Shown piece by piece: positions 46,913 through 55,146 of a stretch of 64,000 nt of DNA (its first letter is position 1; each line of letters opens with the position of its first letter). The notes under the pieces are model-generated. The model was not told the origin of the DNA and ran no database searches. It was given only the letters and a program-made list of their open reading frames with translations. Source of the stretch: Clostridia bacterium (GTDB lineage Bacteria; Bacillota; Clostridia; Christensenellales; CAG-138); NCBI GenBank assembly GCA_017438865.1, contig JAFRUN010000050.1, positions 1-64,000 of the forward strand, in the 5' to 3' direction. Both the position numbers and the translations under genes were made by a program.

Positions 46913-49276
46913 TTATACGGTGCGCAGACGGATGTTCTTTTCCGCAAGGACGGCGAGGATACGGTCGATGTACGCCTGCACCTCCGCCTTTTGGAGCGTC
47001 TTGACCGGAGAGACGAACGAGAGACGGATCGTCATGCTCTTGCCCTCCGCTTCGTAGATGTCGACGAGCGAGATATTCTGCAGCGTTTCGTCGCGATCCG
47101 TTAAGAACGGATCGGTGACGTCCGCAAACGTGACGTCCTTATCGACGACGAAGCTCAGGTCGATGTCGATGCCCGGGAAGCGCGACGCCTCGCGGTAGTG
47201 CAGCTCGTCGTCCTTGATCTCGGAAAGCGTATCCATGTCGAGCTCAAGCGTCACAAGCGACGCTTTTTTGTCGATCTCGGCGGCAACTTCGGGGTGTACG
47301 GTCGAGATGGTGCCGATCGTTCTGCCGTCAAGCACGATCGCCGCGGTATTCGCGGGATGCTCCCATGCGTTGACCGGCTCGACGCGCTCGAACGCCGCGC
47401 GTTTTCTGCGGATATCGAACAGGATCGACGCGATCATGTCGCGCGCGGCGAGGAACACGGTGCGTTCCTTCTCATGCGAAAGCAGGGCGACGCCGAGCGT
47501 TCTGCGCTCGTTTGCGGTGCCGTCCGCCTTTTGTCCCTTCACGGTGCGTCCGATCTCGAACACGCCGAACGACGGTGCGTAATAGCGGTTCTCTTTGAGC
47601 ACGGGCAGCAGCGTCTGCATCATCGCGGTGCGCAGGACCGTTGCGTCTGGATTCATGCCGTTCAGAAGATACACGTTTTCGGGAAGCGGGATCTTGAGAT
47701 CGTTCAGCTTCTTTGCGTCGCACCACAGATATGTGTGCACCTCGTGGAGCCCGAAGGTTTTGACCAGCGTGTCCTTGACCGCCGCCTCGTCCGCTTTGAT
47801 TTGCTGCGGCAGGATCGGACGCAGCGCGCTCATCGTGGTCTCGATCCTGAAATTGTCGTATCCGTAGATGCGCGTGATCTCCTCGATCACGTCCGCGGGG
47901 ATCGTGACGTCCTTCGTGGCGCGCCACGACGGGACCTTGACGTCGAACACGGAGCTGCTTTCCCGAACCTTGAAACCGAGGCGCGTCAGCGTATCGTTGA
48001 TCTGCGCGTCGGAAATGTCGATGCCGGTGTAGCGGTCGACGAACGCCTTTGTAAAGTGCAGTTCGATCTCCGGATAACGATACTGATAGCAGTCGGTATA
48101 GCGGCTTGCCACCTTCGCTTCGGGATCGATCGTGAGCAGCAGTTTTAAGAACCTGCCCGCCGCAAGCGCGCAAAGCTCGGGATCGAGCGTCTTTTCATAG
48201 CGCATGCTCGCGTCGGTTCTGAGCCCGATGCGGCCGGAGGTCTTGCGGACCGAGACCGCGGAGAACGTCGCGCATTCCAGCGTGACCGAATCCGTATCGG
48301 CGACGATCTCGCTGTTTTCGCCGCCCATGACGCCCGCCACCGCGACCGGATGACCGTCGCTTGTGATCATCAGCGTTTCGGGATCGATCTTCCGCTCCGT
48401 GCCGTCGAGCGTCCTGAACGCGAAGGGTTCCTGAAAACGCTGTACGCCGATCGTGCCCACCATGCGGGAATCGAACGCGTGCGTCGGCTGACCGAGCTCC
48501 AGCATGACGTAGTTGGTGAGGTCGGCAAGCAGCGAGATCGCGCGCATGCCGCAGTAATAGAGACGGATCCGCATATCGATCGGGCTGACCGTCTTTTTGA
48601 TGTGATCGGCGCGGATCGCGGAATAGCGCCAGCACAGCTCCGGATCGATGAATCCGAGCGGAACGGGTTCCAGCGCGTCGTATGCCGAAAGATCCTGGAT
48701 ATCCAGCGGCTTTAAGGGACGCTTCGCGATCGCGGAGAACTCGCGCGCGATGCCGTAATGTCCCCACAGGTCCGGACGGTTCGTGAGCGATTTGTTGTCG
48801 ACCTCGAACACGGTATCCTCAAAGGCATACAGCTCCTTGACCGGTTTGCCGAGCGGCGCGTCCGCGGGAAGCTCCAAAAGCCCGCTCGACGAATCCGCAA
48901 TGCCGAGCTCTGCCGCGGAACAGCACATGCCGCGGGAAACGACGCCCGCGATCGTTGCCTCGCCGATCGTCATGCCGACAACGGAAGCGCCAAACGGCGC
49001 AAACGGCACGCGCATGCCTACGCGCACATTGGGCGCGCCGCATACGCAGCGATCGGTCCGGTCGCCGAGATCAAGCTCCAGAAGATGCAGCTTTTTGGAG
49101 TTCGGATGTTCCTCGACCGTTTTGATCTCCGCGACGACAACGCCGTTGATCTCGGCGCCGTAATGGTAAACGTCCTCCACCTCCGCGGTGGACAGCGTGA
49201 AGCGATGGATCAGATCATCAATGTCGAGACCGGAAAGATCAACGTATTCCGAGATCCAGTTCATGGATACTTTCAT
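46913..49276 (-). CDS. pheT: Phenylalanyl-tRNA synthetase beta subunit
   Basis: A 787-residue subunit of full length. Domains in order: EMAP-type tRNA-binding domain (about 40-150, VCGAPNVRVGMRVPFAPFGA), B3/4 editing domain (210-385), B5 (400-470), the catalytic-like core, and the FDX-ACB anticodon-binding domain at the end (YREASRFPGIDIDLSFVVD to RIRLSFVSPVKTLQKAEVQAYIDRI). It follows pheS by 12 bases with a GGAGG site. Confidence 0.97.
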   Translation of the reverse strand: MKVSMNWISEYVDLSGLDIDDLIHRFTLSTAEVEDVYHYGAEINGVVVAEIKTVEEHPNSKKLHLLELDLGDRTDRCVCGAPNVRVGMRVPFAPFGASVVGMTIGEATIAGVVSRGMCCSAAELGIADSSSGLLELPADAPLGKPVKELYAFEDTVFEVDNKSLTNRPDLWGHYGIAREFSAIAKRPLKPLDIQDLSAYDALEPVPLGFIDPELCWRYSAIRADHIKKTVSPIDMRIRLYYCGMRAISLLADLTNYVMLELGQPTHAFDSRMVGTIGVQRFQEPFAFRTLDGTERKIDPETLMITSDGHPVAVAGVMGGENSEIVADTDSVTLECATFSAVSVRKTSGRIGLRTDASMRYEKTLDPELCALAAGRFLKLLLTIDPEAKVASRYTDCYQYRYPEIELHFTKAFVDRYTGIDISDAQINDTLTRLGFKVRESSSVFDVKVPSWRATKDVTIPADVIEEITRIYGYDNFRIETTMSALRPILPQQIKADEAAVKDTLVKTFGLHEVHTYLWCDAKKLNDLKIPLPENVYLLNGMNPDATVLRTAMMQTLLPVLKENRYYAPSFGVFEIGRTVKGQKADGTANERRTLGVALLSHEKERTVFLAARDMIASILFDIRRKRAAFERVEPVNAWEHPANTAAIVLDGRTIGTISTVHPEVAAEIDKKASLVTLELDMDTLSEIKDDELHYREASRFPGIDIDLSFVVDKDVTFADVTDPFLTDRDETLQNISLVDIYEAEGKSMTIRLSFVSPVKTLQKAEVQAYIDRILAVLAEKNIRLRTV

Positions 49277-49288
49277 GGTTCCGCCTCC

Positions 49289-50314
49289 TTACTTCACGAA
49301 TTGGTCGAGGGATCTAAGGTTGCCGCTGTTCAGATCGCGGATGTCCTTGATCCCGTATTTCATCATGGCAAGCCGCGTAAGGCCCAGACCGAACGCGAAG
49401 CCGGTATACTTCTCGGTGTCGATGCCGCCCGCCTTCAGTACGTTCGGATGGATCATGCCGCAGGGGCACAGCTCCAGCCAGCCGCTGTTCTTGCACGACG
49501 GACAGCCCTTGCCGCCGCAGATCGCGCAGGAGATGTCGAGCTCGAAGCCCGGCTCGACGAACGGGAAGAAGCCCGGGCGGAGCCGCACCTTGACGTCGCG
49601 CTGAAAGACCTCCGAAAGCATCGTTTTCATGAAGTAGATCAGGTTGGAGATCGAGATGTTCTCGTCGATCATGATGCCTTCCATCTGGAAGAACGTGTTT
49701 TCATGGCAGGCGTCCGTGCTCTCGTTTCTGAAGCACCGGCCCGGGAAGATCGCGCGAAGCGGCGCGCCGTATTTGCGCATGATCGCGTTCTGCGCGGCGG
49801 ACGTGTGCGTCTTCAGAAGCTGACCGTTCGAAAGGTAATAGGTATCCTGCATATCGCGCGCCGGATGATGCTTCGGAATGTTCAGCGCCTCGAAGCAGTG
49901 GTAATCGTCGACGATCTCGTCGTAATCCTCGATGGTGAAGCCCATCGACGCGAAGATCTGCTCGACTTCGCGCTGCACCAGCGTGATCGGATGATAGCTG
50001 CCCTCTTTCATCGTGCTCGGAAGCGAAAGGTCGTACCGCTCGGTCGCCGCGATTTTACGCTCCAGCTCCTTTGCGTGCGCTTCCTCGATGCGCTTACGGA
50101 TGCTCGTCTCCGCCTCTTCCTTGAGCGCGTTGACCATTGCGCCGTATTCCTTGCGCTTTTCGGGCGCGATGGCGCCCATGTTTTTCAAAAGCCCCGTGAT
50201 CTCGCCCTTCTTGCCGAGATACCGGACGCGCAGCTCCTCGAACGCTTCCGCCGCGTTCGCCTGCTGCAGATGTTCGTAGAACTGCTCGCGCAGCTCCTGC
50301 ATCGTCATGCTCAT
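49289..50314 (-). CDS. pheS: Phenylalanyl-tRNA synthetase alpha subunit
   Basis: A 341-residue catalytic subunit. The N-terminal coiled coil (residues 1-85) leads to the class II core: TSAAQNAIM, GRCFRNESTDACHENTFFQMEG and FAFGLGLTRLAMMKYGI. A Cys-rich insertion (CAICGGKGCPSCKNSGWL, ELCPCG) near 260-285 could bind zinc. The start at 50314 follows AAGGAGG by 5 bases; ATG 50308 is an alternative. Expression is controlled by the T-box upstream. Confidence 0.97.
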   Translation of the reverse strand: MSMTMQELREQFYEHLQQANAAEAFEELRVRYLGKKGEITGLLKNMGAIAPEKRKEYGAMVNALKEEAETSIRKRIEEAHAKELERKIAATERYDLSLPSTMKEGSYHPITLVQREVEQIFASMGFTIEDYDEIVDDYHCFEALNIPKHHPARDMQDTYYLSNGQLLKTHTSAAQNAIMRKYGAPLRAIFPGRCFRNESTDACHENTFFQMEGIMIDENISISNLIYFMKTMLSEVFQRDVKVRLRPGFFPFVEPGFELDISCAICGGKGCPSCKNSGWLELCPCGMIHPNVLKAGGIDTEKYTGFAFGLGLTRLAMMKYGIKDIRDLNSGNLRSLDQFVK

Positions 50315-50337
50315 AATTTCCTCCTTATAAAGATAAA

Positions 50338-50553
50338 GTCCCATGCGATCTGCATGGGACGAAAAAACCTTTCCGCGGTACCACCCAAGTTAAGGGCAGC
50401 GCCCTTCTCTCGTTCCCCCGATAACGCAGGGATGCGCTCAAAATGAGATGCTCCGGTGCTGAACCTTCCCGTCCGTGCCCTGTTCCCCCGCTTTCAGCCG
50501 CGACGGGGGCTCTCTTTCACTGCGTTCGGACGGTACCTGACACCTTCAACGCA
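50338..50553 (-). promoter_or_regulatory. T-box riboswitch (tRNA-Phe sensing)
   Basis: The T-box sequence GGGTGGTACCGCGG lies at 50373-50386 (minus strand). A terminator stem GTCCCATGC/GCATGGGAC (50338-50346, 50352-50360) follows before pheS. In the 5' stem region, AAGGTTCAGC offers TTC (50461-50463), a Phe codon, as specifier. Uncharged tRNA-Phe would stabilise the antiterminator and switch on pheS-pheT and the genes downstream. Confidence 0.92.
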
Positions 50554-50559
50554 TGGGAT

Positions 50560-50588
50560 ATTGTATCGCAAACGACCGGCGTTGTCAA
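50560..50588 (-). promoter_or_regulatory. Sigma-A promoter of the T-box and pheS operon
   Basis: TTGACA (50583-50588), 17-base spacer, TACAAT (50560-50565). Confidence 0.88.
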
Positions 50589-50590
50589 TG

Positions 50591-51712
50591 CTATTTCAAA
50601 AGCCGCAGCCCCGGATCGGTCGCAATGCGCTCGATCGAATAGCAGAACAGCAGCTCGTCCGCGCCGTACTGCTTCGCAAGCTCCGAAACGCTCTGCTTCG
50701 AGTAACGCGGATCGACCATTACGATCGTTTTGTACGACGGCACGAGCAGCGGCGCAAGCGTGTTGCCGAACGAATCCTTGACCAGGAGCAGCACCGGCGC
50801 GTCCTCTTCCGCGCGCCCGTTTTCGATCACGGTGATCGGATGGTTGCCGTCCAGAAACAGCGGATACCAGTCGTATTCGTCGAGATGCGCCTCAAAGAAC
50901 AAGCTGTGATAGGTTGCATCGTCGTCGGAGAACGTGACGGTGACGCTGCAGTCCTTCGGCGCGTCGATCGTGAGCGCATCGGCTTTCGTGAGCCAAAGCG
51001 CGGAGCGCGAGCGCGTGGAGCCGACGTAGCCGTCGACCGTCCGCCGCTCGAACGCGTCCTTTGAAAGCGGTTCGTGTCCCGCCGCGCGCATATACGCTTC
51101 ATACGCCGCAAACGCGCCGTCCGCCGTCCAGTGATGATCGGTGCGGTAGAACCATTCCGTCCCTTCGGTTCTGAACTTCTCCGCGATCGGCACAAGCGAA
51201 ACGCCCTGCGTCTCCGCGATCTTCTGCAGCGCCTTCTCGTCGCGGTACAGCGCGGCAAGCGTTTTCGGCAGCTTCCCGTTTCTTACCCAGCCGGTCGACG
51301 GCACAACGAGAAGCCGCGGCGTAAGCCCCGCCGTTTCGCCGAGCTTCGCAATGCGGGTAAGGCGCATTTCGATCTCCTTCGCGTCGAAATCGACCGGCGC
51401 TTCCACGAGATACCCGTCGCGATCCATGTAAACGTCCGCGCTCACCTGCCGTCCCGTATACAGCGTCACATACGCGTTGACGGACACCAGCGCGTTTCTC
51501 AAAGGCAGATGGTCGGCAAGGAACGTCTCGACCTTGTCATCATAGGACCAGTCGGAAAGATCCTGTTCGCCGAGCTTCGGCGCGTCGGCAAGGTAGCGGC
51601 GTTCCGCGTCGGAAAACGTGCGGTACGGCAAAAGCAGAAACGCAAGCGGCACGGCAAGCAGAAGGAGCGCAAACAGAACGACGGTCACAAGATTCCACGG
51701 ATTTCGTTTCAT
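50591..51712 (-). CDS. DHHW/AlgX-like SGNH-fold protein
   Basis: A 373-residue protein with an N-terminal membrane anchor (residues 9-30) and an external SGNH-like domain carrying YRTDHHWTADGA and LLLVKDSFGN. Proteins of this kind (DHHW, AlgJ/AlgX) partner with MBOAT acyltransferases in O-acetylation of exported polymers, and the MBOAT gene is directly upstream. It starts after GAGAGGGGG. It may transfer the acyl group to the extracellular polymer. Confidence 0.8.
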   Translation of the reverse strand: MKRNPWNLVTVVLFALLLLAVPLAFLLLPYRTFSDAERRYLADAPKLGEQDLSDWSYDDKVETFLADHLPLRNALVSVNAYVTLYTGRQVSADVYMDRDGYLVEAPVDFDAKEIEMRLTRIAKLGETAGLTPRLLVVPSTGWVRNGKLPKTLAALYRDEKALQKIAETQGVSLVPIAEKFRTEGTEWFYRTDHHWTADGAFAAYEAYMRAAGHEPLSKDAFERRTVDGYVGSTRSRSALWLTKADALTIDAPKDCSVTVTFSDDDATYHSLFFEAHLDEYDWYPLFLDGNHPITVIENGRAEEDAPVLLLVKDSFGNTLAPLLVPSYKTIVMVDPRYSKQSVSELAKQYGADELLFCYSIERIATDPGLRLLK

Positions 51713-51726
51713 TTTCGCACCCCCTC

Positions 51727-53121
51727 TCAGAACCGGAAATAGATGAACGGATTATAGCTCTGCGACGCGAGCGAGGCGATGCAGAGCACGAACAGGACGA
51801 CGCAGCCGACAAGCCGCACCGGCGCGAACCAGCGATACTTCTCCAGCTTTCCTGCAAGATTCGCGAACAGCGGCGTCGACGCGACGGCGGCGAGCAAAAG
51901 CGTGGGAAGGAACCCCAGGCACCACGCCGCGGACACCTGGGAAAGCAGACCGGCGTTGTGAATACCGATCAGCGAGCCGAAATAGACGCCGAGCGCCGAG
52001 AAGTCGGTGAAATAGAAGATCCCCCATCCGATCGACGCGATCAGAAACGTGAAAAGCCGGCGGACAACCTTCGGGAGTTTTTGAAGCACTTTGCCGGAAA
52101 ACAGCTTTTCGAGCGTCAGCAGGACGCCGTAATACATACCCCACACGACAAAGTTCCAGCTCGCGCCGTGCCACAGTCCGGTCAGCGCCCAAACGATCAT
52201 CAGGTTCAGGATCTGCCGCGCCGGTCCCCTGCGGTTGCCGCCGAGCGGAATATAAACGTACTCGCGGAACCATGTGGACAGCGAAATATGCCAGCGCCGC
52301 CAGAAATCGGTCACGCTGTCCGCAATGTAGGGGTAATTGAAGTTCTGCACGAACCGGAAGCCGAGCATGCGTCCGAGACCGCACGCCATGTCGGAATAGC
52401 CGGAAAAATCAAAATAGATCTGAAACGAATAGGCGAACAGACCGATCCACGCGCCGAGCACGCCGTTTTCGGTCGGCGTCGCGGAAAGCTGTGAAAAGAG
52501 CGTGCCCATCGTATTGGCGATCAGCACCTTCTTGCCGAGACCGACGAGGAACTGCCGGACGCCGTCCGAAATGCTGTCGATCGAAAGATCGGGATTCTCA
52601 AGCTGCGCTTCGATATCCACATAACGCACGATCGGTCCCGCGATGAGCTGCGGGAACATGGTGACATACGCGCCGAAGCGGACCGGGTTCTTCTGCACCT
52701 TCGTCTTGCCGCGGTACAGATCGATCACATAGGACATGATCTGAAACGTGAAGAACGAGATGCCGATCGGCAGCCGGATCGAGACCGTCTTCTGGGAGAG
52801 CGGCGCGGGAAACAGACCTTTGACCGTATTCCAGAAAAGTCCCGTATACTTGAACGCGAACAGCAGCGCAAGGTTCAGCACGACCGACGCGACGAGGAAT
52901 GCCTTTTTGTGCCGCTCGCTTTTGTCCATCAAAAGCCCGATCAGCCAGTTTATGACGATCGAGCCGATCATCAGCAGCACATAGAGCGGTTCGCCCCACG
53001 CGTAAAACACCAGGCTCGCAAGCAGCAGAAAGCCGATCTTCCACTTTTTGGGCAACAGATAATAGCCGATCAGCGTGACCGGCAGAAATGCAAATAAAAA
53101 AGTCAGCGACGAAAAGACCAT
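51727..53121 (-). CDS. MBOAT family O-acyltransferase (AlgI-like)
   Basis: A 464-residue protein with about 11-12 membrane helices. Family signatures: FPQLIAGPIVRY, FDFSGYSDMACGLGRMLGF, DFWRRWHISLSTWFREYVYIPLGGNRRG, and the catalytic His in TGLWHGASWNFVVWG. AlgI-type proteins carry acyl groups across the membrane for polymer O-acylation. The ATG directly abuts the DUF4358 stop and the DHHW gene follows, so the three act together. Confidence 0.93.
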   Translation of the reverse strand: MVFSSLTFLFAFLPVTLIGYYLLPKKWKIGFLLLASLVFYAWGEPLYVLLMIGSIVINWLIGLLMDKSERHKKAFLVASVVLNLALLFAFKYTGLFWNTVKGLFPAPLSQKTVSIRLPIGISFFTFQIMSYVIDLYRGKTKVQKNPVRFGAYVTMFPQLIAGPIVRYVDIEAQLENPDLSIDSISDGVRQFLVGLGKKVLIANTMGTLFSQLSATPTENGVLGAWIGLFAYSFQIYFDFSGYSDMACGLGRMLGFRFVQNFNYPYIADSVTDFWRRWHISLSTWFREYVYIPLGGNRRGPARQILNLMIVWALTGLWHGASWNFVVWGMYYGVLLTLEKLFSGKVLQKLPKVVRRLFTFLIASIGWGIFYFTDFSALGVYFGSLIGIHNAGLLSQVSAAWCLGFLPTLLLAAVASTPLFANLAGKLEKYRWFAPVRLVGCVVLFVLCIASLASQSYNPFIYFRF

Positions 53122-53598
53122 TTACGGGTTGACGCTGCGGAGGGTATCGAGCATCGCCTGCGCGTCGGGCGAAACGATCAGAACGACCAGCTCGCCTTCG
53201 CGCACCAGAACGGCGTTCTCCATGATCTTAAATGCGTCCGGATCGTATGAACGGAAGACCTCTTTCATGTCCTCGACGTGCCCGGCAAGAAGCGTTCCGA
53301 TCTCGTTTGCGGTCTCTTCCGGCGCGACCACAACGATCGCTTCGGTGGTGTAGCCCACGGCGTCCGCAAAGCCCTTTCCGCAAGTACAGGCAGACAGGTC
53401 GATCCCGTAATAGTCGAGCAGCTCGTCCTCGGAATAGGGCGTCATGTCGTCGAGATACCCCGCGTTCTTCCACGCGTCGGCAACGCGTTCGGCAAAGTCC
53501 GCGCCGTAAACCTTTTTCGTTTCCTTCAAAGACGCCTGCGTGCCCGCGCATGCGCAAAGCAGCATCATGATCAACAGCAGACTGATAATCCGTTTCAT
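53122..53598 (-). CDS. DUF4358 lipoprotein
   Basis: A 158-residue lipoprotein: the signal MKRIISLLLIMMLLCACAG has a lipobox ending at Cys15 or Cys17. The mature part matches DUF4358 (TEAIVVVAPEETANEIGTLLAGHVEDMKEVF), often found beside MBOAT and DHHW genes. The start follows AAGGAG. It is the first gene of the O-acylation operon. The leader contains a TGTGCCG/CGGCACA hairpin (about 53612-53636). Its function is unknown. Confidence 0.82.
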   Translation of the reverse strand: MKRIISLLLIMMLLCACAGTQASLKETKKVYGADFAERVADAWKNAGYLDDMTPYSEDELLDYYGIDLSACTCGKGFADAVGYTTEAIVVVAPEETANEIGTLLAGHVEDMKEVFRSYDPDAFKIMENAVLVREGELVVLIVSPDAQAMLDTLRSVNP

Positions 53599-53655
53599 TT
53601 GGTCTCCTTCCCGTGTGCCGAAAGCATCCGGCACAGGCATTTTTCCATTTGGAAT

Positions 53656-53684
53656 ATTGTATCAAACCTGCATGCGAAATGCAA
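53656..53684 (-). promoter_or_regulatory. Sigma-A promoter of the O-acylation operon
   Basis: TTGCAT (53679-53684), 17-base spacer, TACAAT (53656-53661). Confidence 0.82.
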
Positions 53685-53704
53685 GTTTTTGACCGAATTG
53701 CACG

Positions 53705-53732
53705 AAAAAAGCCCCTGCCGAAACAGGGGCTT
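53705..53732 (-). terminator. Terminator of infC-rpmI-rplT
   Basis: AAGCCCCTG/CAGGGGCTT stem with a six-base loop and TTTT on the minus strand. Confidence 0.85.
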
Positions 53733-53744
53733 ATGCTGCTCACA

Positions 53745-54104
53745 TCAGTCGTTGCGGGCTGCCTTTGCAATTTCGCAAAGATTCGCAAACGCGTTCATAT
53801 CGGTGATCGCGAGGTCCGCAAGGACTTTGCGGTTGATGTCGACGTTCGCGAGCTTCAGACCGTTGATGAGACGGCTGTAGGTGGTGCCGTTCATGCGGGC
53901 GCCTGCGTTGATACGGGCGATCCACAGTTTGCGGTACTCGCGCTTCTTGAGCTTTCTGCCGACGTAAGCATATGCCATCGACTTCATGACCTGCTGGGAA
54001 GCGGCGCGATACTGCTTGCTCTTTGCTCCGTAGTAGCCCTTTGCGAGGCGGAGGACCTTACGGCGTTTCTTAACGGCGTTGACTGCTCTCTTAATTCTTG
54101 CCAT
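53745..54104 (-). CDS. rplT: Ribosomal protein L20
   Basis: A 119-residue basic protein: [26 protein letters not shown] and the globular part [19 protein letters not shown], as in all L20. It binds 23S rRNA early in assembly and in Firmicutes represses its own operon by binding the infC leader. It follows rpmI by 14 bases. Confidence 0.98.
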   Translation of the reverse strand: MARIKRAVNAVKKRRKVLRLAKGYYGAKSKQYRAASQQVMKSMAYAYVGRKLKKREYRKLWIARINAGARMNGTTYSRLINGLKLANVDINRKVLADLAITDMNAFANLCEIAKAARND

Positions 54105-54118
54105 GGTTTGTTTCCTCC

Positions 54119-54316
54119 TTACTTATACGGAATCAGCTCGCGGACCTTCTTCTGTTCTTCCTCGGCGATGTAGCCGGTCTGACGCAGACCGCGAAGGCGT
54201 TTGGTGGACTTTTTGGTGAGAATGTGGCTCTTGTAGGCCTTGGCGCGCTTGATCTTGCCGGACTTGGTCACGGAAAAACGCTTTGCTGCGCCGCGATGGG
54301 TTTTGATCTTCGGCAT
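54119..54316 (-). CDS. rpmI: Ribosomal protein L35
   Basis: A 65-residue basic protein of the large subunit: [45 protein letters not shown] is typical L35. It lies between infC and rplT, the conserved gene order, with an AGGAGG site before the ATG. Confidence 0.98.
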   Translation of the reverse strand: MPKIKTHRGAAKRFSVTKSGKIKRAKAYKSHILTKKSTKRLRGLRQTGYIAEEEQKKVRELIPYK

Positions 54317-54344
54317 TGTGGTTCCTCCTGAAATAATACTTCCT

Positions 54345-54854
54345 TTACTTTTTGGGTGCGAGCACCATAAACATGTTTCTGCCCTCTTGCTTGGGAGGAC
54401 GTTCTTTCACCGCGACGTCGGACACCATGTTGAAGAATGTTTCCATGACGTCCTCGCCCATTTCGCCCTTGGTGATCTGTCTGCCGCGGAAGCGGATGGA
54501 CACCTTCACCTTGTCGCCGTTACGCAGAAACTTGTCGCATTGCTTTGCCTTGACCTCCATGTCGTGCACGTCGATCGTTGCAGACAGGCGGATCTCCTTG
54601 ATCTCGATGATCTTCTGATTCCGTTTTTGCTCCTTCTCCCGCTTCAGCATGTCGTAGCGATACTTGCTGTAGTCCATGAGCTTGCAGGTTGGGGGAACGT
54701 TCTGGGAGACCTTTACAAGGTCCAGACCGCGCTCGTCCGCCAGGCGCTGTGCTTCGCGCACATCCATGATGCCGAGCTGCTGTCCGTTTTCGTCGATGAG
54801 CCGCACTTCAGCGTCGCGGATCTCTTCGTTGATCTGCATATCCTGCGTAGCGAT
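54345..54854 (-). CDS. infC: Translation initiation factor IF-3 (probable ATC start)
   Basis: IF-3 has an N-terminal domain ([23 protein letters not shown], residues 8-30), a helical linker ([19 protein letters not shown]) and a C-terminal domain ([16 protein letters not shown]). The ATG at 54839 has no ribosome site near it. Five codons upstream, ATC at 54854 lies 9 bases after AGGAGG and gives (M)[10 protein letters not shown]. Rare AUU/AUC starts are characteristic of infC because IF-3 rejects them and so limits its own synthesis. I therefore prefer ATC; length is 169 residues. Confidence 0.93.
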   Translation of the reverse strand: MATQDMQINEEIRDAEVRLIDENGQQLGIMDVREAQRLADERGLDLVKVSQNVPPTCKLMDYSKYRYDMLKREKEQKRNQKIIEIKEIRLSATIDVHDMEVKAKQCDKFLRNGDKVKVSIRFRGRQITKGEMGEDVMETFFNMVSDVAVKERPPKQEGRNMFMVLAPKK

Positions 54855-54976
54855 GAAAAAACACCTCCTAAGAAAAACAGTGGACGCAGATTGCGCCCAC
54901 TGTGAGAAAGATTCGATCTGTTTACCGTGACGCGGCGCATTTGCCGGCAGGTGAGAGCGGGCGCTCTGCTTGAAAC
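54855..54976 (-). promoter_or_regulatory. infC operon leader (L20-type) with attenuator terminator
   Basis: The leader holds CTCTCACCTGCCGGCAAA and GTCACGGTAAACAG, sequences I associate with clostridial L20 leaders. CAGTGGGCGCA/TGCGTCCACTG (54878-54902) then form an 11-bp stem followed by TTTTT, placed before the infC ribosome site. L20 binding would favour termination. Confidence 0.75.
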
Positions 54977-54982
54977 ACAGAT

Positions 54983-55011
54983 ATTATAAAGACCGTTTCC
55001 GCTTTTGTCAA
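54983..55011 (-). promoter_or_regulatory. Sigma-A promoter of infC-rpmI-rplT
   Basis: TTGACA (55006-55011), 17-base spacer, TATAAT (54983-54988), a consensus match. Confidence 0.92.
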
Positions 55012-55104
55012 GCGTTTTTTCTTGATTTTCCGGATTTTTTCTGATGCGCGGCGCGATTCACGACGGTTCTGCCGTCAAGTCAGGTCGAAGGAAATCCTTC
55101 ATTA

Positions 55105-55136
55105 CAGGGCAAGGAAAAAACAGGGCAAGGAAAAAA
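55105..55136. repeat. 16-bp tandem repeat, two copies
   Basis: CAGGGCAAGGAAAAAA occurs twice in a row just after the FokI-like gene, at the border between GC-rich and AT-rich DNA. Confidence 0.75.
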
Positions 55137-55146
55137 CTCCTATTTT

